A stretch of DNA of 32,566 bases, from the NCBI GenBank assembly GCA_012799115.1, contig JAAZLY010000061.1, positions 1 to 32,566 on the forward strand. Direction: 5' to 3'. The translations under genes were made by a program, and so were the position numbers. The notes under the pieces were generated by a model. It was given only the letters and a program-made list of their open reading frames with translations, did no database searches and was not told the DNA's origin. Source of the stretch: Bacillota bacterium. GTDB taxonomy: Bacteria; Bacillota; Limnochordia; Darwinibacteriales; Darwinibacteriaceae. How positions within the stretch are numbered: the first letter of the stretch is position 1; every line of letters begins with the position of its first letter. This document shows, one piece after another, positions 9,533 through 18,589 of this stretch.

Positions 9533-10367
9533 GCCGCCACCTCCATAGAAAAAAGACTCCTAGACATACGAGAACAAACACTGTCCCCACAAGCCACGGC
9601 AGATACGTCACGTCTTTGGCGCTCACTGGATGAAGAACTCCTGCACCAAGCTGAGCCCTTTGGCCATGTTTGCCAAAGCGGGGAGCTAAGATATCAAAGA
9701 CAGGAATTCCATTTCCCCCCACTTGCCAGGGCCCGTCGCCTAGATCCCGCCAAAAACCCTGGGCCAAACCATCAAAAGCTCCTGCAAGGACATAATAACC
9801 CCAGGCAGAATCGGGCTGGGGTAACAAAGCTGAATTGACCTGCACACGCAGGGTTTCACTATCGGGAAAGCGGCAACTTCGGATTCCATCAGACGAGACA
9901 TGGATCTGGGAATCCTTATCTACCAGATAAAGGCGACTCTCATCAAAGGGGGCAATACTCAGACGTATGTTCCAGCCTAATTCTGACGCAGTTTGTAGGG
10001 TATAGGCTCCAATGGGCACGCTTGTTTGACCCTGGCTTTCTCCGGTTCGAATGTAGACTTCGAGACGTTGGTGAAAGTACCCTTCTGGAGCTTGAAAAGG
10101 ATTCGTTATGGTCGCGAACCCAAAATCAAAGTAGATGGAGTCATCGTCTCTACTCACCTGAAAACGCACAAGATCAAAGAGACCTTGAACATATACCTCG
10201 TGTTCTGGATAGAGCAAAGCTCCTGCCCCTACATCATCACCCCGGGCGTCGCTAAACTGAACGATCACTTCTTCCAGGCCCCCCTCCCCTTGGGAAGAAG
10301 CGAAACCAGCAACAATCAGAAGAAGTGTGAGTACGAGACTAACCTGAACCCATTTTCCTATACACAT
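9519..10367 (-). CDS. Secreted, C-terminally anchored protein resembling the glucodextranase C-terminal binding module
   Basis: Signal peptide MCIGKWVQVSLVLTLLLIVAGFASSQ; body resembles Glucodextran_C (FSDARGDDVGAGALLYPEHEVYVQGLFDLVRFQVSRDDDSIYFDFGF...); C-terminal TM plus basic tail VGTVFVLVCLGVFFLWRWRRGRS. Confidence 0.65.
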   Translation of the reverse strand: MCIGKWVQVSLVLTLLLIVAGFASSQGEGGLEEVIVQFSDARGDDVGAGALLYPEHEVYVQGLFDLVRFQVSRDDDSIYFDFGFATITNPFQAPEGYFHQRLEVYIRTGESQGQTSVPIGAYTLQTASELGWNIRLSIAPFDESRLYLVDKDSQIHVSSDGIRSCRFPDSETLRVQVNSALLPQPDSAWGYYVLAGAFDGLAQGFWRDLGDGPWQVGGNGIPVFDILAPRFGKHGQRAQLGAGVLHPVSAKDVTYLPWLVGTVFVLVCLGVFFLWRWRRGRS

Positions 10368-10393
10368 ACCAATCCCCCCTAGGAAATGGTATG
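10365..10393 (-). promoter_or_regulatory. Hairpin enclosing the RBS and start codon of the Glucodextran_C-like gene
   Basis: Minus strand CATACCA-TTTCCTAGGGGGGAT-TGGTATG: 7-bp perfect arms, plus inner TTCC/GGGA pairing around a TAGG loop. The 3' arm contains the ATG and the G-rich RBS lies inside. Confidence 0.5.
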
Positions 10394-10408
10394 CGATGCA
10401 GATGATTT

Positions 10409-11521
10409 TTATAGGTAGACGCGCTCGATACGGCTACTGAGCATACAGGTTATTTCGTAGTTGATGGTTCCCAAGAGATTCGCCCAATGGTGAGCCTGAA
10501 TCTCATGCCGTCCATCCGTTCCGAGGAGGATCACTTCATCGCCGATGACGCAGGGCAGATCGCCCACATCAACCATGGTATGATCCATGGTAACATTACC
10601 CACAATCGGGCAAAAGGTTCCTTTGATGATAACATGCCCTCGGTTACTTAATCCACGGGATAAACCATCAGCATATCCTATAGGCAGGACAGCGAGAGAG
10701 GTTTCCCGGTCCGTTACATAGGTACTATTGTAACTTACGCAGCTTCCAGCAGGGACCCGTTTGACAAAGGCCACTTTCGTTTTCAACGTGAGGGCTGGCT
10801 TGAGATCCAAAGGTCTGCGGGCATCAGGATACATTCCGTAGATGCCAAGACCAACCCGAACTAAGTCTAGATGGGCATCGGGGAAGAATAATGTGGCAGG
10901 TGTGTTGGCCGCATGTACGTAGGGAATTGTGATACCCCTTTTCCTCAGGTCCTCTCTCACCCGTTGAAAACGCTCCCATTGCCACTTAGTGTAACTTAAA
11001 TCGATCTGCTCTGCCTGGGCAAAGTGTGTAAAGACACCCTGAATTTCTAGTCCAGGCAAGCCCTTTACGAGTTCCACGAGACTGACAAAGTCCCGAGGTA
11101 AGAGACCAAGGCGACCCATACCTGTATCTACTTTGATATGCACGCGGGCAAGCTTCTGCTGGGCAACCGCGGCGGCAGATAGGAGTCTAGCGATATGGGG
11201 TTCAAAGACGGTGACCGCAAGGTCGGCTGCAACACACACATCCAACTCATCGGCACCCACTGCACCCAGAACCAAAATGGGTGCAGTTATTCCGCCCCGA
11301 CGAAGCCTTACCCCTTCTTCAGGTAGGGCAACCGCTAGCCAATTGGTACCATGGGCGATCATTGTATACGCCGTCTCTAGGGCTCCATGGCCGTAGCCAT
11401 TCGCCTTCACAACTGCCATAAGTTCGCAGTGAGGTCCAATATAGGATCGAAACTGCCTGACATTATAGGCGATGTTATCCAAGCTCACTTCTGCCCAGAC
11501 GGACCTGGTCAATTTACTCAC
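10409..11521 (-). CDS. alr: Alanine racemase
   Basis: VWAEVSLDNIAYNVRQFR, AVVKANGYGHGA (PLP lysine), HIKVDTGMGRLGLLP, RVGLGIYGMYPD, GNVTMDHTMVDVGD; GTG start in a GTGA overlap with the upstream gene. Confidence 0.97.
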   Translation of the reverse strand: MSKLTRSVWAEVSLDNIAYNVRQFRSYIGPHCELMAVVKANGYGHGALETAYTMIAHGTNWLAVALPEEGVRLRRGGITAPILVLGAVGADELDVCVAADLAVTVFEPHIARLLSAAAVAQQKLARVHIKVDTGMGRLGLLPRDFVSLVELVKGLPGLEIQGVFTHFAQAEQIDLSYTKWQWERFQRVREDLRKRGITIPYVHAANTPATLFFPDAHLDLVRVGLGIYGMYPDARRPLDLKPALTLKTKVAFVKRVPAGSCVSYNSTYVTDRETSLAVLPIGYADGLSRGLSNRGHVIIKGTFCPIVGNVTMDHTMVDVGDLPCVIGDEVILLGTDGRHEIQAHHWANLLGTINYEITCMLSSRIERVYL

Positions 11522-13032
11522 TGTAAGATCTCCTGAATTCTTTCGAGAATATCGCTGGCCTGCAGGCCCCGTCGGCCCTTCTGTCCCGCCACATCTCCGG
11601 CTCTGCCATGGACATAGGCACCAAGTGCTGCAGCTTTAAGAGGATCGAATCCCTGACTCACTAGGGCCGCAATGAGCCCGGTCAAGACGTCGCCGCTACC
11701 TGCAGTAGCCATGCCATGATTACCAGAAGAGTTAATATATGTCGCTTCTAAACCAGAGACGATGGTAGGGGCGCCCTTTAGCAAAACGACAACATTCCAC
11801 TTCTGGGAAAAGTCCTGGGCTACCTCTAATCGGTGGGCATTCACATCAGGTGCCTGCCGACCCACTAGGCGAGCCATCTCACCTGGATGGGGCGTTAGGA
11901 TCCAGCGACTTCGTTTGTCCTCTGGTATAGTCTGCAAAAACTCTGCGTCCAAGGCCCCGAGTGCATCAGCATCAATGACCGCCGGACCGTCCCACTTGCG
12001 TAGTAGTTCCTGGACCACTTGAACCACCTCGGGTTCCCGGGTCAAACCAGGACCTATGGCCAGTACGTCCTTCCCCTGCATCAAAGCGAGCAGTTCTTGC
12101 AAACTTGGTACCCCGATTGTACCGGCAGTCGTTTGAGACACCGGAGTCACGATCACCTCATCGGGGGAAAACCGATTGTATATCCCCTGTGGAACGGCTA
12201 ATGTCACCATACCCCCACCGCCTCGCAAGATTGCATGAGAACTGAGGTAAGCAGCCCCTGCATAGGTTGGGGACCCAGCAATGACCAGCGTATGACCGAA
12301 GGTGCCTTTATGACTCCATGGCTCACGTATGGGGAGCCAACTCAAATGCTTGTCGCCAAGCAAAAAACGATGTCCTTCATGTCTGAGGGGAAAGCCCAAG
12401 TCTACAACGATGTTCTCACCTGCATATGCTTTACCAGGATAGAGTACACAGCCCGTCTTGAGGAATCCAAGGTTAACGGTTAGATTTGCTCGAAACGCCA
12501 CAGAACCTACTTCCCCAGTGGTGGCATTCACGCCAGTCGGGCAATCAATGGACACCGTAGGACATTTCATTTCGTTTACGACCGACACAATCGTCTCTAG
12601 TTGCTCCTCCAAGCGACCTGAAAAGCCTGTCCCAAAGATCGCGTCGATAATCAGATCAGCCAGTCCGAGACTAAATCTGAGCTTGCCTAGCTGTTTAGCG
12701 TCTACTGTCTGAACATCTACCCCAAGGTTGCGGAGGATCTGCAGATTTGTCTTATTCTCCTTGCTGAGCTTCTGCTGATTGCCCACTAGATGGACTTTGA
12801 TACGAGCACCGAGGGTGAGGAGCATGCGTGCGACCACAAGTCCGTCACCACCATTGTTTCCTGTGCCCGCCAGGAAATGAATGCGTTTGCCCATCAAAGG
12901 TCCATATTCTTCCTTGAGAACCTGCACAATGCGGCTACCGGCATTCTCCATGACCACGAGGGGAGAAATCCCGATTTCAGCAAAGGCCTTCTTTTCTATC
13001 ACTTGCATCTCTGCACCAGTTACAACCTGCAT
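11518..13032 (-). CDS. nnr: Bifunctional ADP-dependent NAD(P)H-hydrate dehydratase / NAD(P)H-hydrate epimerase
   Basis: N-terminal YjeF epimerase domain (FLAGTGNNGGDGLVVARML) and C-terminal kinase-like domain (HKGTFGHTLVIAGS, AIGPGLTREP, LTPHPGEMARL, GMATAGSGDVLTGLIAAL). Confidence 0.95.
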   Translation of the reverse strand: MQVVTGAEMQVIEKKAFAEIGISPLVVMENAGSRIVQVLKEEYGPLMGKRIHFLAGTGNNGGDGLVVARMLLTLGARIKVHLVGNQQKLSKENKTNLQILRNLGVDVQTVDAKQLGKLRFSLGLADLIIDAIFGTGFSGRLEEQLETIVSVVNEMKCPTVSIDCPTGVNATTGEVGSVAFRANLTVNLGFLKTGCVLYPGKAYAGENIVVDLGFPLRHEGHRFLLGDKHLSWLPIREPWSHKGTFGHTLVIAGSPTYAGAAYLSSHAILRGGGGMVTLAVPQGIYNRFSPDEVIVTPVSQTTAGTIGVPSLQELLALMQGKDVLAIGPGLTREPEVVQVVQELLRKWDGPAVIDADALGALDAEFLQTIPEDKRSRWILTPHPGEMARLVGRQAPDVNAHRLEVAQDFSQKWNVVVLLKGAPTIVSGLEATYINSSGNHGMATAGSGDVLTGLIAALVSQGFDPLKAAALGAYVHGRAGDVAGQKGRRGLQASDILERIQEILQ

Positions 13033-13409
13033 CCCTCATCCTCCCCTAGGGCAATGACATAGGCCATAGCCAGCTCTTTGGTATGTGTCAAGCTAAGTAC
13101 AAATCGATGAACCCCAAGTTGGTTGGCGACACTTAGGGCTGGCTCGAGCAAGCGAACCTGTGGTTGTCCCGCCGAATTCGTATAAATGTCGATGGCTCCA
13201 AAAGGAACCCCCTGTTGCCAACCTAGGCCAATAGCCTTCATCAAAGCTTCCTTAGCAGCAAAGCGGGCGGCCCAAGATTGAGCACCCTTATCCCTAAGAC
13301 TGTCTTGCTCCTGGCTTGTATAGATCGTTTCCCGAAAACGCCTCCGCTTCAAGGCCCTTTCGATACGGCTGATCTCCACCAGGTCCACACCACAGCCTTT
13401 AACTGACAC
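13020..13409 (-). CDS. acpS: Holo-[acyl-carrier-protein] synthase
   Basis: GCGVDLVEISRIERALKRR, WAARFAAKEALMKAIGLGW, VLSLTHTKELAMAYVIA; start taken at a GTG overlapping the glmM 3' end. Confidence 0.92.
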   Translation of the reverse strand: MSVKGCGVDLVEISRIERALKRRRFRETIYTSQEQDSLRDKGAQSWAARFAAKEALMKAIGLGWQQGVPFGAIDIYTNSAGQPQVRLLEPALSVANQLGVHRFVLSLTHTKELAMAYVIALGEDEGCRL

Positions 13410-14745
13410 GACTACCACCCTGTTCTTCCTCAATGGTTTGTACCACCCTCTGGACACAGGCGTGGAGCACCGTGGCATCAGGATGCTCTCCCAAGACACG
13501 AATCATTGGCTCTGTGCCTGAAGCCCTAACAAAGAGACGACCTAGAGGTCCTAGTTCCTTCTCTGCTTGTCGGATGACGCCTTGAATCCGTGGGTTATCC
13601 TGCCAGCCTTCCTTTTTGGTGACCGGAATATTGATCAGACTCTGGGGGAAAACCACCATAGCCTCTGCAAGACTCGCCAAGCTTTGTCCTTCCATCTCCC
13701 TCATCTCCAGTAACTTAAGGGCTGAGAGGATTCCATCACCTGTGGTGGAGTTTTCGAGGAAGATAATGTGTCCTGATTGCTCGCCTCCTAAAATACATCC
13801 GGCACTTTGCATACTCTCGAGGACAAAGCGGTCCCCGGGCTTTGCATAAATTACATCCCCGCCCCTATCCACAAAGGCTTTGCGCAAGCCTCCATTGGAG
13901 TATGCGGTGGCAATGACCTTTTGACCAGGTAGACGATTCTGGCGAAGGAGCTGTAAACCTATAATAGCTAGAATCTGATCGCCATTTAGAATCTCGCCCC
14001 GCTCATCAACAGCCATGATGCGATCACCATCGCCATCAAAGGCAAAACCAAGGTCGGCGCCTGTCTCTCTAGTGAGACTCTGGATCTTCTCGGGATAGGT
14101 TGAACCACAGAAGTGGTTGATATTCACGCCATTGGGCGTGGCATAAAAGGATTTGACTTCAGCGCCAAGATCCTGGAAAACCCGGGCGGCAACCGCTGAG
14201 GTAGCACCATTAGCGCAATCGATGGCTAGCTTGAGACCGGTCAGATCAACAGGCACCTGTTCCTTTAGATACTGTACATAGAGTTCTAGGGCGTCCCCCT
14301 TGTGGATAACTTGCCCCACATCGCCCCCTATGGGCCTTGGTACATCGTCGTGCTCGATCCAAGCCTCCACCTTCGCTTCAAGTTCTTCAGAAAGCTTGAA
14401 ACCATCGGAGCCAAAGACCTTGATTCCATTGTCCTGAAGGGGATTGTGCGACGCTGATATCATAATCCCCGCCGAACATCCAAGTTCTTTGGTCAAAAAC
14501 GCGACCGCTGGTGTAGGAACAACATCCACCAAGATCGCATCAAGTCCTGTAGAAGTGATTCCAGCCAGTAAAGCCCCTTCTAGCATCTGACCCGACAAAC
14601 GAGGATCTCTGCCGATCAAAACCGGCCTTCTCTCTTCATTGCCTAATACCAAGGCTGTTGCCCGGCCCACCCGTAGAGCCAATTCACAGGTGAGCTCACT
14701 ATTGGCCACACCTCGTATACCATCTGTTCCGAAAAACCTCAGCAC
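13399..14745 (-). CDS. glmM: Phosphoglucosamine mutase
   Basis: RFFGTDGIRGVANSELT, MISASHNPLQDNGIKVFG (phosphoserine loop), FDGDGDRIMAVDE, GGEQSGHIIF, VRASGTEPMIRV. Confidence 0.97.
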   Translation of the reverse strand: MLRFFGTDGIRGVANSELTCELALRVGRATALVLGNEERRPVLIGRDPRLSGQMLEGALLAGITSTGLDAILVDVVPTPAVAFLTKELGCSAGIMISASHNPLQDNGIKVFGSDGFKLSEELEAKVEAWIEHDDVPRPIGGDVGQVIHKGDALELYVQYLKEQVPVDLTGLKLAIDCANGATSAVAARVFQDLGAEVKSFYATPNGVNINHFCGSTYPEKIQSLTRETGADLGFAFDGDGDRIMAVDERGEILNGDQILAIIGLQLLRQNRLPGQKVIATAYSNGGLRKAFVDRGGDVIYAKPGDRFVLESMQSAGCILGGEQSGHIIFLENSTTGDGILSALKLLEMREMEGQSLASLAEAMVVFPQSLINIPVTKKEGWQDNPRIQGVIRQAEKELGPLGRLFVRASGTEPMIRVLGEHPDATVLHACVQRVVQTIEEEQGGSRVS

Positions 14746-14748
14746 ACA

Positions 14749-15420
14749 CTATTCCTCCCCATTTTCAACGACTTCCACAACCCTAATCTCCGCAGGAGTC
14801 TTTTCAAGCCCACTAAGATTACGCCCTTTAGCATCTAGAGCCCGCACCGGATAGGAACCATTGAGGTTCAACTCTGGATCGAAACCTAGATAGGCTACAA
14901 CATGATCAACCTCTTCTAGTATACTTCGGGCGCCCCGAACGGTGATTACGTCAGGGGAAGGCCTCAGATTGGGCATGACTTGATTTCGATCAATACCCAA
15001 AAAAACCAAAGTAACTGGGAATACGTCTTCGGCAACATCTTCCGTGTAGACACTGACCCAAGAGGGATTGATACTCGCAATACGGACTCCAAGGGGAACC
15101 TCCACTTCAACACTGTACGTTTCGGTTCCCTCTGAAGCACCCGACAAATCGATATAGGCAGAAACACTGGGCTCTCCCCGGTTGACTAGGGGCGCTAATC
15201 CCCGAATACTTACTCTTACGTTCTCTGGGGGGTCCACAAGAACTAGATCTGAGGGAACATTTCTCACCTGAACTCCAAGAGTTACGGTCCGTTCTGTCTC
15301 ACCCAAAGTCCCATCACCTGTTGCCAAGAGCCAAAAAATAATCGCTAAGGCTAAGGAAAAAATCCTCCAATAGACATCGGGACGTGTCAGAAAGGCCCAA
15401 AACTTGTTGATCCGGTTCAT
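14749..15420 (-). CDS. cdaR: YbbR-domain protein CdaR (regulator of diadenylate cyclase)
   Basis: N-terminal TM (WRIFSLALAIIFWLLATGDG) followed by YbbR-like repeats; between cdaA and glmM; ATGA overlap with cdaA. Confidence 0.88.
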   Translation of the reverse strand: MNRINKFWAFLTRPDVYWRIFSLALAIIFWLLATGDGTLGETERTVTLGVQVRNVPSDLVLVDPPENVRVSIRGLAPLVNRGEPSVSAYIDLSGASEGTETYSVEVEVPLGVRIASINPSWVSVYTEDVAEDVFPVTLVFLGIDRNQVMPNLRPSPDVITVRGARSILEEVDHVVAYLGFDPELNLNGSYPVRALDAKGRNLSGLEKTPAEIRVVEVVENGEE

Positions 15421-16175
15421 GACGTCTCTCCCCTCTGCCAATAGAACTTGAGTTGTTCTCTGAGGCGTGCCTCCGTTAGGTACCGTCTGAGGTGACCGCC
15501 AACGGCAAGGGAAATCGTTCCCGTTTCTTCCGAGATTACAACGATCACAGCATCCGTCTGTTCCGACATGCCTACAGCTGCCCTATGCCTCGTTCCCAGG
15601 CCTGGGCTTAACTGGCTATCGGTGAGGGGTAAGACGGAGCTGGCACTGACGATCCGGCCACCTGCCACAATCACTGCACCATCATGGAGAGGGCTGTTGG
15701 GCTCAAAGATATTCAATAAGAGTTCGGTGCTGATCAGGGCGTCTAGTCTGACGCCAGATTCAACAAACTCATGTAAACCAGTCTCTCGCTGAAAGACAAT
15801 CAAAGCACCCGTTTTCTTCGCACTCATCCGACTACAGCTCTCGATGACTGCATCGAGATCGAATACTTCCTGCCCTACGCCCCGCCCCGCCATCCAGCCA
15901 AAGAATTGACCGCGGCCAAGCTGCTCTAAGGCCCGCCTCAATTCTGGATAGAAAACTACAGGCAAAGCCACTAAGAACAAAGTTGTAGCCTGATCCAACA
16001 GCCAACTCACTGTACGCAGACTCAAGGCTCTTGCTACTACGCTACTGGCAAAGACCACGGCCAGACCCTTAACTAAGGTGGTTGCCCTGGTGCCTTGAAT
16101 AGAGTGAATCACTCGATAGACAACATAAGCCACGATCAGAATATCGATGACGTCTCGAAGTGTGAAAAGCACCAA
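15417..16175 (-). CDS. cdaA: Diadenylate cyclase CdaA (DAC domain)
   Basis: N-terminal TM helices; LHDGAVIVAGGRIVSASSVLPLTDS and LGTRHRAAVGMSEQTDAVIVVISEETG (DGA and RHR motifs); TTG start with AAGGAGG. Confidence 0.95.
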   Translation of the reverse strand: MVLFTLRDVIDILIVAYVVYRVIHSIQGTRATTLVKGLAVVFASSVVARALSLRTVSWLLDQATTLFLVALPVVFYPELRRALEQLGRGQFFGWMAGRGVGQEVFDLDAVIESCSRMSAKKTGALIVFQRETGLHEFVESGVRLDALISTELLLNIFEPNSPLHDGAVIVAGGRIVSASSVLPLTDSQLSPGLGTRHRAAVGMSEQTDAVIVVISEETGTISLAVGGHLRRYLTEARLREQLKFYWQRGETS

Positions 16176-16199
16176 GAGCTCCTCCTTATAGTCCCTATC

Positions 16200-17318
16200 T
16201 TAAGCTTCCATGACTAGCTCTGCTGCTTTGGTAGCCTGCCCAAACTTCTTCAGATCCATTTCTAAAACGGCTAAAGCTGTTAAGACATCTAGTGGGGTAG
16301 CATAGCCCATGTGGCCTACCCTAAAGATGTTATTGGCGTGGATACCTTGACCCCCAGCAAACTCCACTCCGTAGCGTTCCCGCAGGCGGGCCCTGAAGCC
16401 ATCAGCATTGGGGTATCGAACGCCAGTAACAGTGGGCGAAGCATCTTCGTCCGCTACAAGCAGCTCCAAACCAATGGCCTTGATGCCAGAACGCATCATA
16501 TCGCGCATCAAGCGATGGCGAGCATAGACATTGTCTAAGCCTTCCGCTTCGATCATATTTAGTGCTTCCTCAAGGGCAAAGACATTATTAATATTCGGTG
16601 TAAATGGGGTCTCCGATTTCTCCATATACTGATCATAACGACGCAAATCAAGATAATAGCGACTGGCCCTGCACTTTTGTGAATACTCTTTCGCCCTGGG
16701 CGAAAAGGTCACAAAGGCCGTTCCAGGTGGTGTCATCAGGCACTTCTGTGAAGCACTGACGACTACATCCAAACCCCAAGCATCCATCTGGCAAGGTGTA
16801 CCACCTAGTGCACTCACAGCATCAACCACCAAGAGCGCGCTATGTCCTTCCCGGGCTTTCGAGATAGCTTCCACATCATTGAGGACAGCAGTGGATGATT
16901 CATTATACACTACGAAGATAAGCTCAATTTCGGGGTGATGCTTCAGAAATTCGCGTACCTTCTCTGGATCAATTCCAGCGTCCCAAGGAAAGTCTAAGAT
17001 GTGCAGTTCAGCCCCGTAAGCAGCACATAACTCGGCCCAACGGTTACCAAAAAAGCCTCCGACGAGACACAGGACTGGGGTATTTGGAGACACAAGATTA
17101 CTTACGGCAACCTCCATCCCAGCTGTTCCCGATCCTGTAATCATATGAATCTGGTTCGTAGTTCCAAACAAAGGACCAAGGCGTGCCAAGACCTTCGGAT
17201 AGTGTTCTTTAAAAAGAGCACCTCTATGGTTGATCATAGGCTTGGCCATCTGTAAAGATACTTCGTTTGGTACTGGCACCGGTCCGGGGATGCGCAGCTC
17301 AGGTTTAAAGCGGTACAT
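16200..17318 (-). CDS. Class V PLP aminotransferase (alanine-glyoxylate / serine-pyruvate type)
   Basis: RIPGPVPVPNEVSLQMAKPMINHRGALF; ITGSGTAGMEVAVSNL; LLVVDAVSALGG; VVVSASQKCLMTPPGTAFV (PLP lysine). Confidence 0.9.
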   Translation of the reverse strand: MYRFKPELRIPGPVPVPNEVSLQMAKPMINHRGALFKEHYPKVLARLGPLFGTTNQIHMITGSGTAGMEVAVSNLVSPNTPVLCLVGGFFGNRWAELCAAYGAELHILDFPWDAGIDPEKVREFLKHHPEIELIFVVYNESSTAVLNDVEAISKAREGHSALLVVDAVSALGGTPCQMDAWGLDVVVSASQKCLMTPPGTAFVTFSPRAKEYSQKCRASRYYLDLRRYDQYMEKSETPFTPNINNVFALEEALNMIEAEGLDNVYARHRLMRDMMRSGIKAIGLELLVADEDASPTVTGVRYPNADGFRARLRERYGVEFAGGQGIHANNIFRVGHMGYATPLDVLTALAVLEMDLKKFGQATKAAELVMEA

Positions 17319-17350
17319 TTTACAATCCTCCTTGTCTGTAATAGAAAAGA

Positions 17351-17376
17351 CCGTTCCCTGAGGGATCAGGGAAGGT
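17351..17376 (-). terminator. Possible intrinsic terminator/attenuator between the flavodoxin-like gene and the aminotransferase gene
   Basis: Minus strand TTCCCTGA-TCCC-TCAGGGAA (8-bp perfect stem), then CGGTCTTTTCTATT. Confidence 0.5.
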
Positions 17377-17391
17377 TTATTTCAAACGTCA

Positions 17392-17811
17392 CTAAAGTAA
17401 ACGTTTCAGACGCTTTGCAATGGATGCAAGTTCTTGTTCTCCGCCGATAGTGCCAAAATCCTCCACAATGACGCCCTGACGCTCCATATAGCCCATCAGC
17501 ACGCGCAATGCCTTAGTTGAACCAAGAAGACCCGGCCTTACAAAGGCTCCGCCCTTTTTGCCTTCGAGGCGCATCGCTTTTTTCAGTAGTCCATCCATCT
17601 CTACAGGCAACTGCGGCTTCCACCAACCCTTATATCCTGAGAAAACACATACCAGACCGTAGGGTGCGGCACTAACCGGCGATGAGGCTGCTTCCTTCGG
17701 AGATATCAGATCAACCTTTACCCCATCCTGTTCTAGCGCCTTCTGTAGCGCTCTTGCAGACTTTTGAATCTTCTCATCATCTGCGTGCATAAATAATACG
17801 CGCAAGTCCAT
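17392..17811 (-). CDS. Small flavodoxin-fold-like protein of unknown function
   Basis: 139 aa ORF in operon context with GGGGG RBS; alternating beta-alpha pattern (MDLRVLFMHADDEKIQKSARALQKALEQDGVKVDLIS...YGLVCVFSGYKGWW). Confidence 0.55.
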   Translation of the reverse strand: MDLRVLFMHADDEKIQKSARALQKALEQDGVKVDLISPKEAASSPVSAAPYGLVCVFSGYKGWWKPQLPVEMDGLLKKAMRLEGKKGGAFVRPGLLGSTKALRVLMGYMERQGVIVEDFGTIGGEQELASIAKRLKRLL

Positions 17812-17875
17812 TGCCCCCTATCTTTTTCGTATCGATCTTCCCTATTAAGTTCTCTAAACGATAGCTAAATCCTGT

Positions 17876-18589
17876 CTAGTTACGGTAATAACGAAGGAGG
17901 CCTTGGAAAATGGCCTGCGCTACCTGCCTCTGATATTCTGCCTCAGCAAGGAGTGCTGCCTCCCGGGGATTGGATAAAAACCCCACCTCCACCATAGCAG
18001 CAGGCATGGTGGTGTTTCTCAGAACGCGAAAATCCCCTGGGCGTGCCAGGCGATTGTTAGGTCCAAGGTGCCTTACCAACTCCGTCTGCAGAGTTCTAGC
18101 CAAATGTTCGCCCTCACCGCTTCCCTCGTAGTAAAATGTTTGGGCCCCCGACCACCGGGGAGATGGAAAGTAGTTGGCATGAATTGAGATATATAGGTCT
18201 GCTTGAGCATCCTCAGCTATTTGTACTCGTTTGTCGAGATCCTGGCGTTTTCTCTGGAGAAGGTTTGTTTCGCTGGAGTCGGCGAGGTCATAATCGCCTT
18301 GGCGTGTCAAGACGACATAGACGGCCGCTCTCTGTAGCAAATGCTCCAACTCTTTGGAAATGGCCAAAGTAACGTCTTTTTCCAACACACCGCTAGCACT
18401 CACCGCCCCGGGGTCGATTCCTCCATGGCCTGGATCAATAATGATCGTTCTACCAGAAATCCCCTCTCTGGAGAGGTTACCTGATACAGGCAAGAAATAG
18501 TCTCCACCCGTTCCGAGAAAGATCCCCACAGCCAGACAAGTGAAGATCCACCACAACACTTGCCTCCCGCTAAAGAACCAGATACGCAC
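17876..18589 (-). CDS. cwlD: N-acetylmuramoyl-L-alanine amidase, CwlD-like (Amidase_3)
   Basis: TIIIDPGHGGIDPGAVSASGVLEKDVTLAISKEL, ADLYISIHANYFPS, AAMVEVGFLSNPREAALL; N-terminal TM; GTG start at 18589 preceded by GGAGG. Confidence 0.88.
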   Translation of the reverse strand: MRIWFFSGRQVLWWIFTCLAVGIFLGTGGDYFLPVSGNLSREGISGRTIIIDPGHGGIDPGAVSASGVLEKDVTLAISKELEHLLQRAAVYVVLTRQGDYDLADSSETNLLQRKRQDLDKRVQIAEDAQADLYISIHANYFPSPRWSGAQTFYYEGSGEGEHLARTLQTELVRHLGPNNRLARPGDFRVLRNTTMPAAMVEVGFLSNPREAALLAEAEYQRQVAQAIFQGLLRYYRN

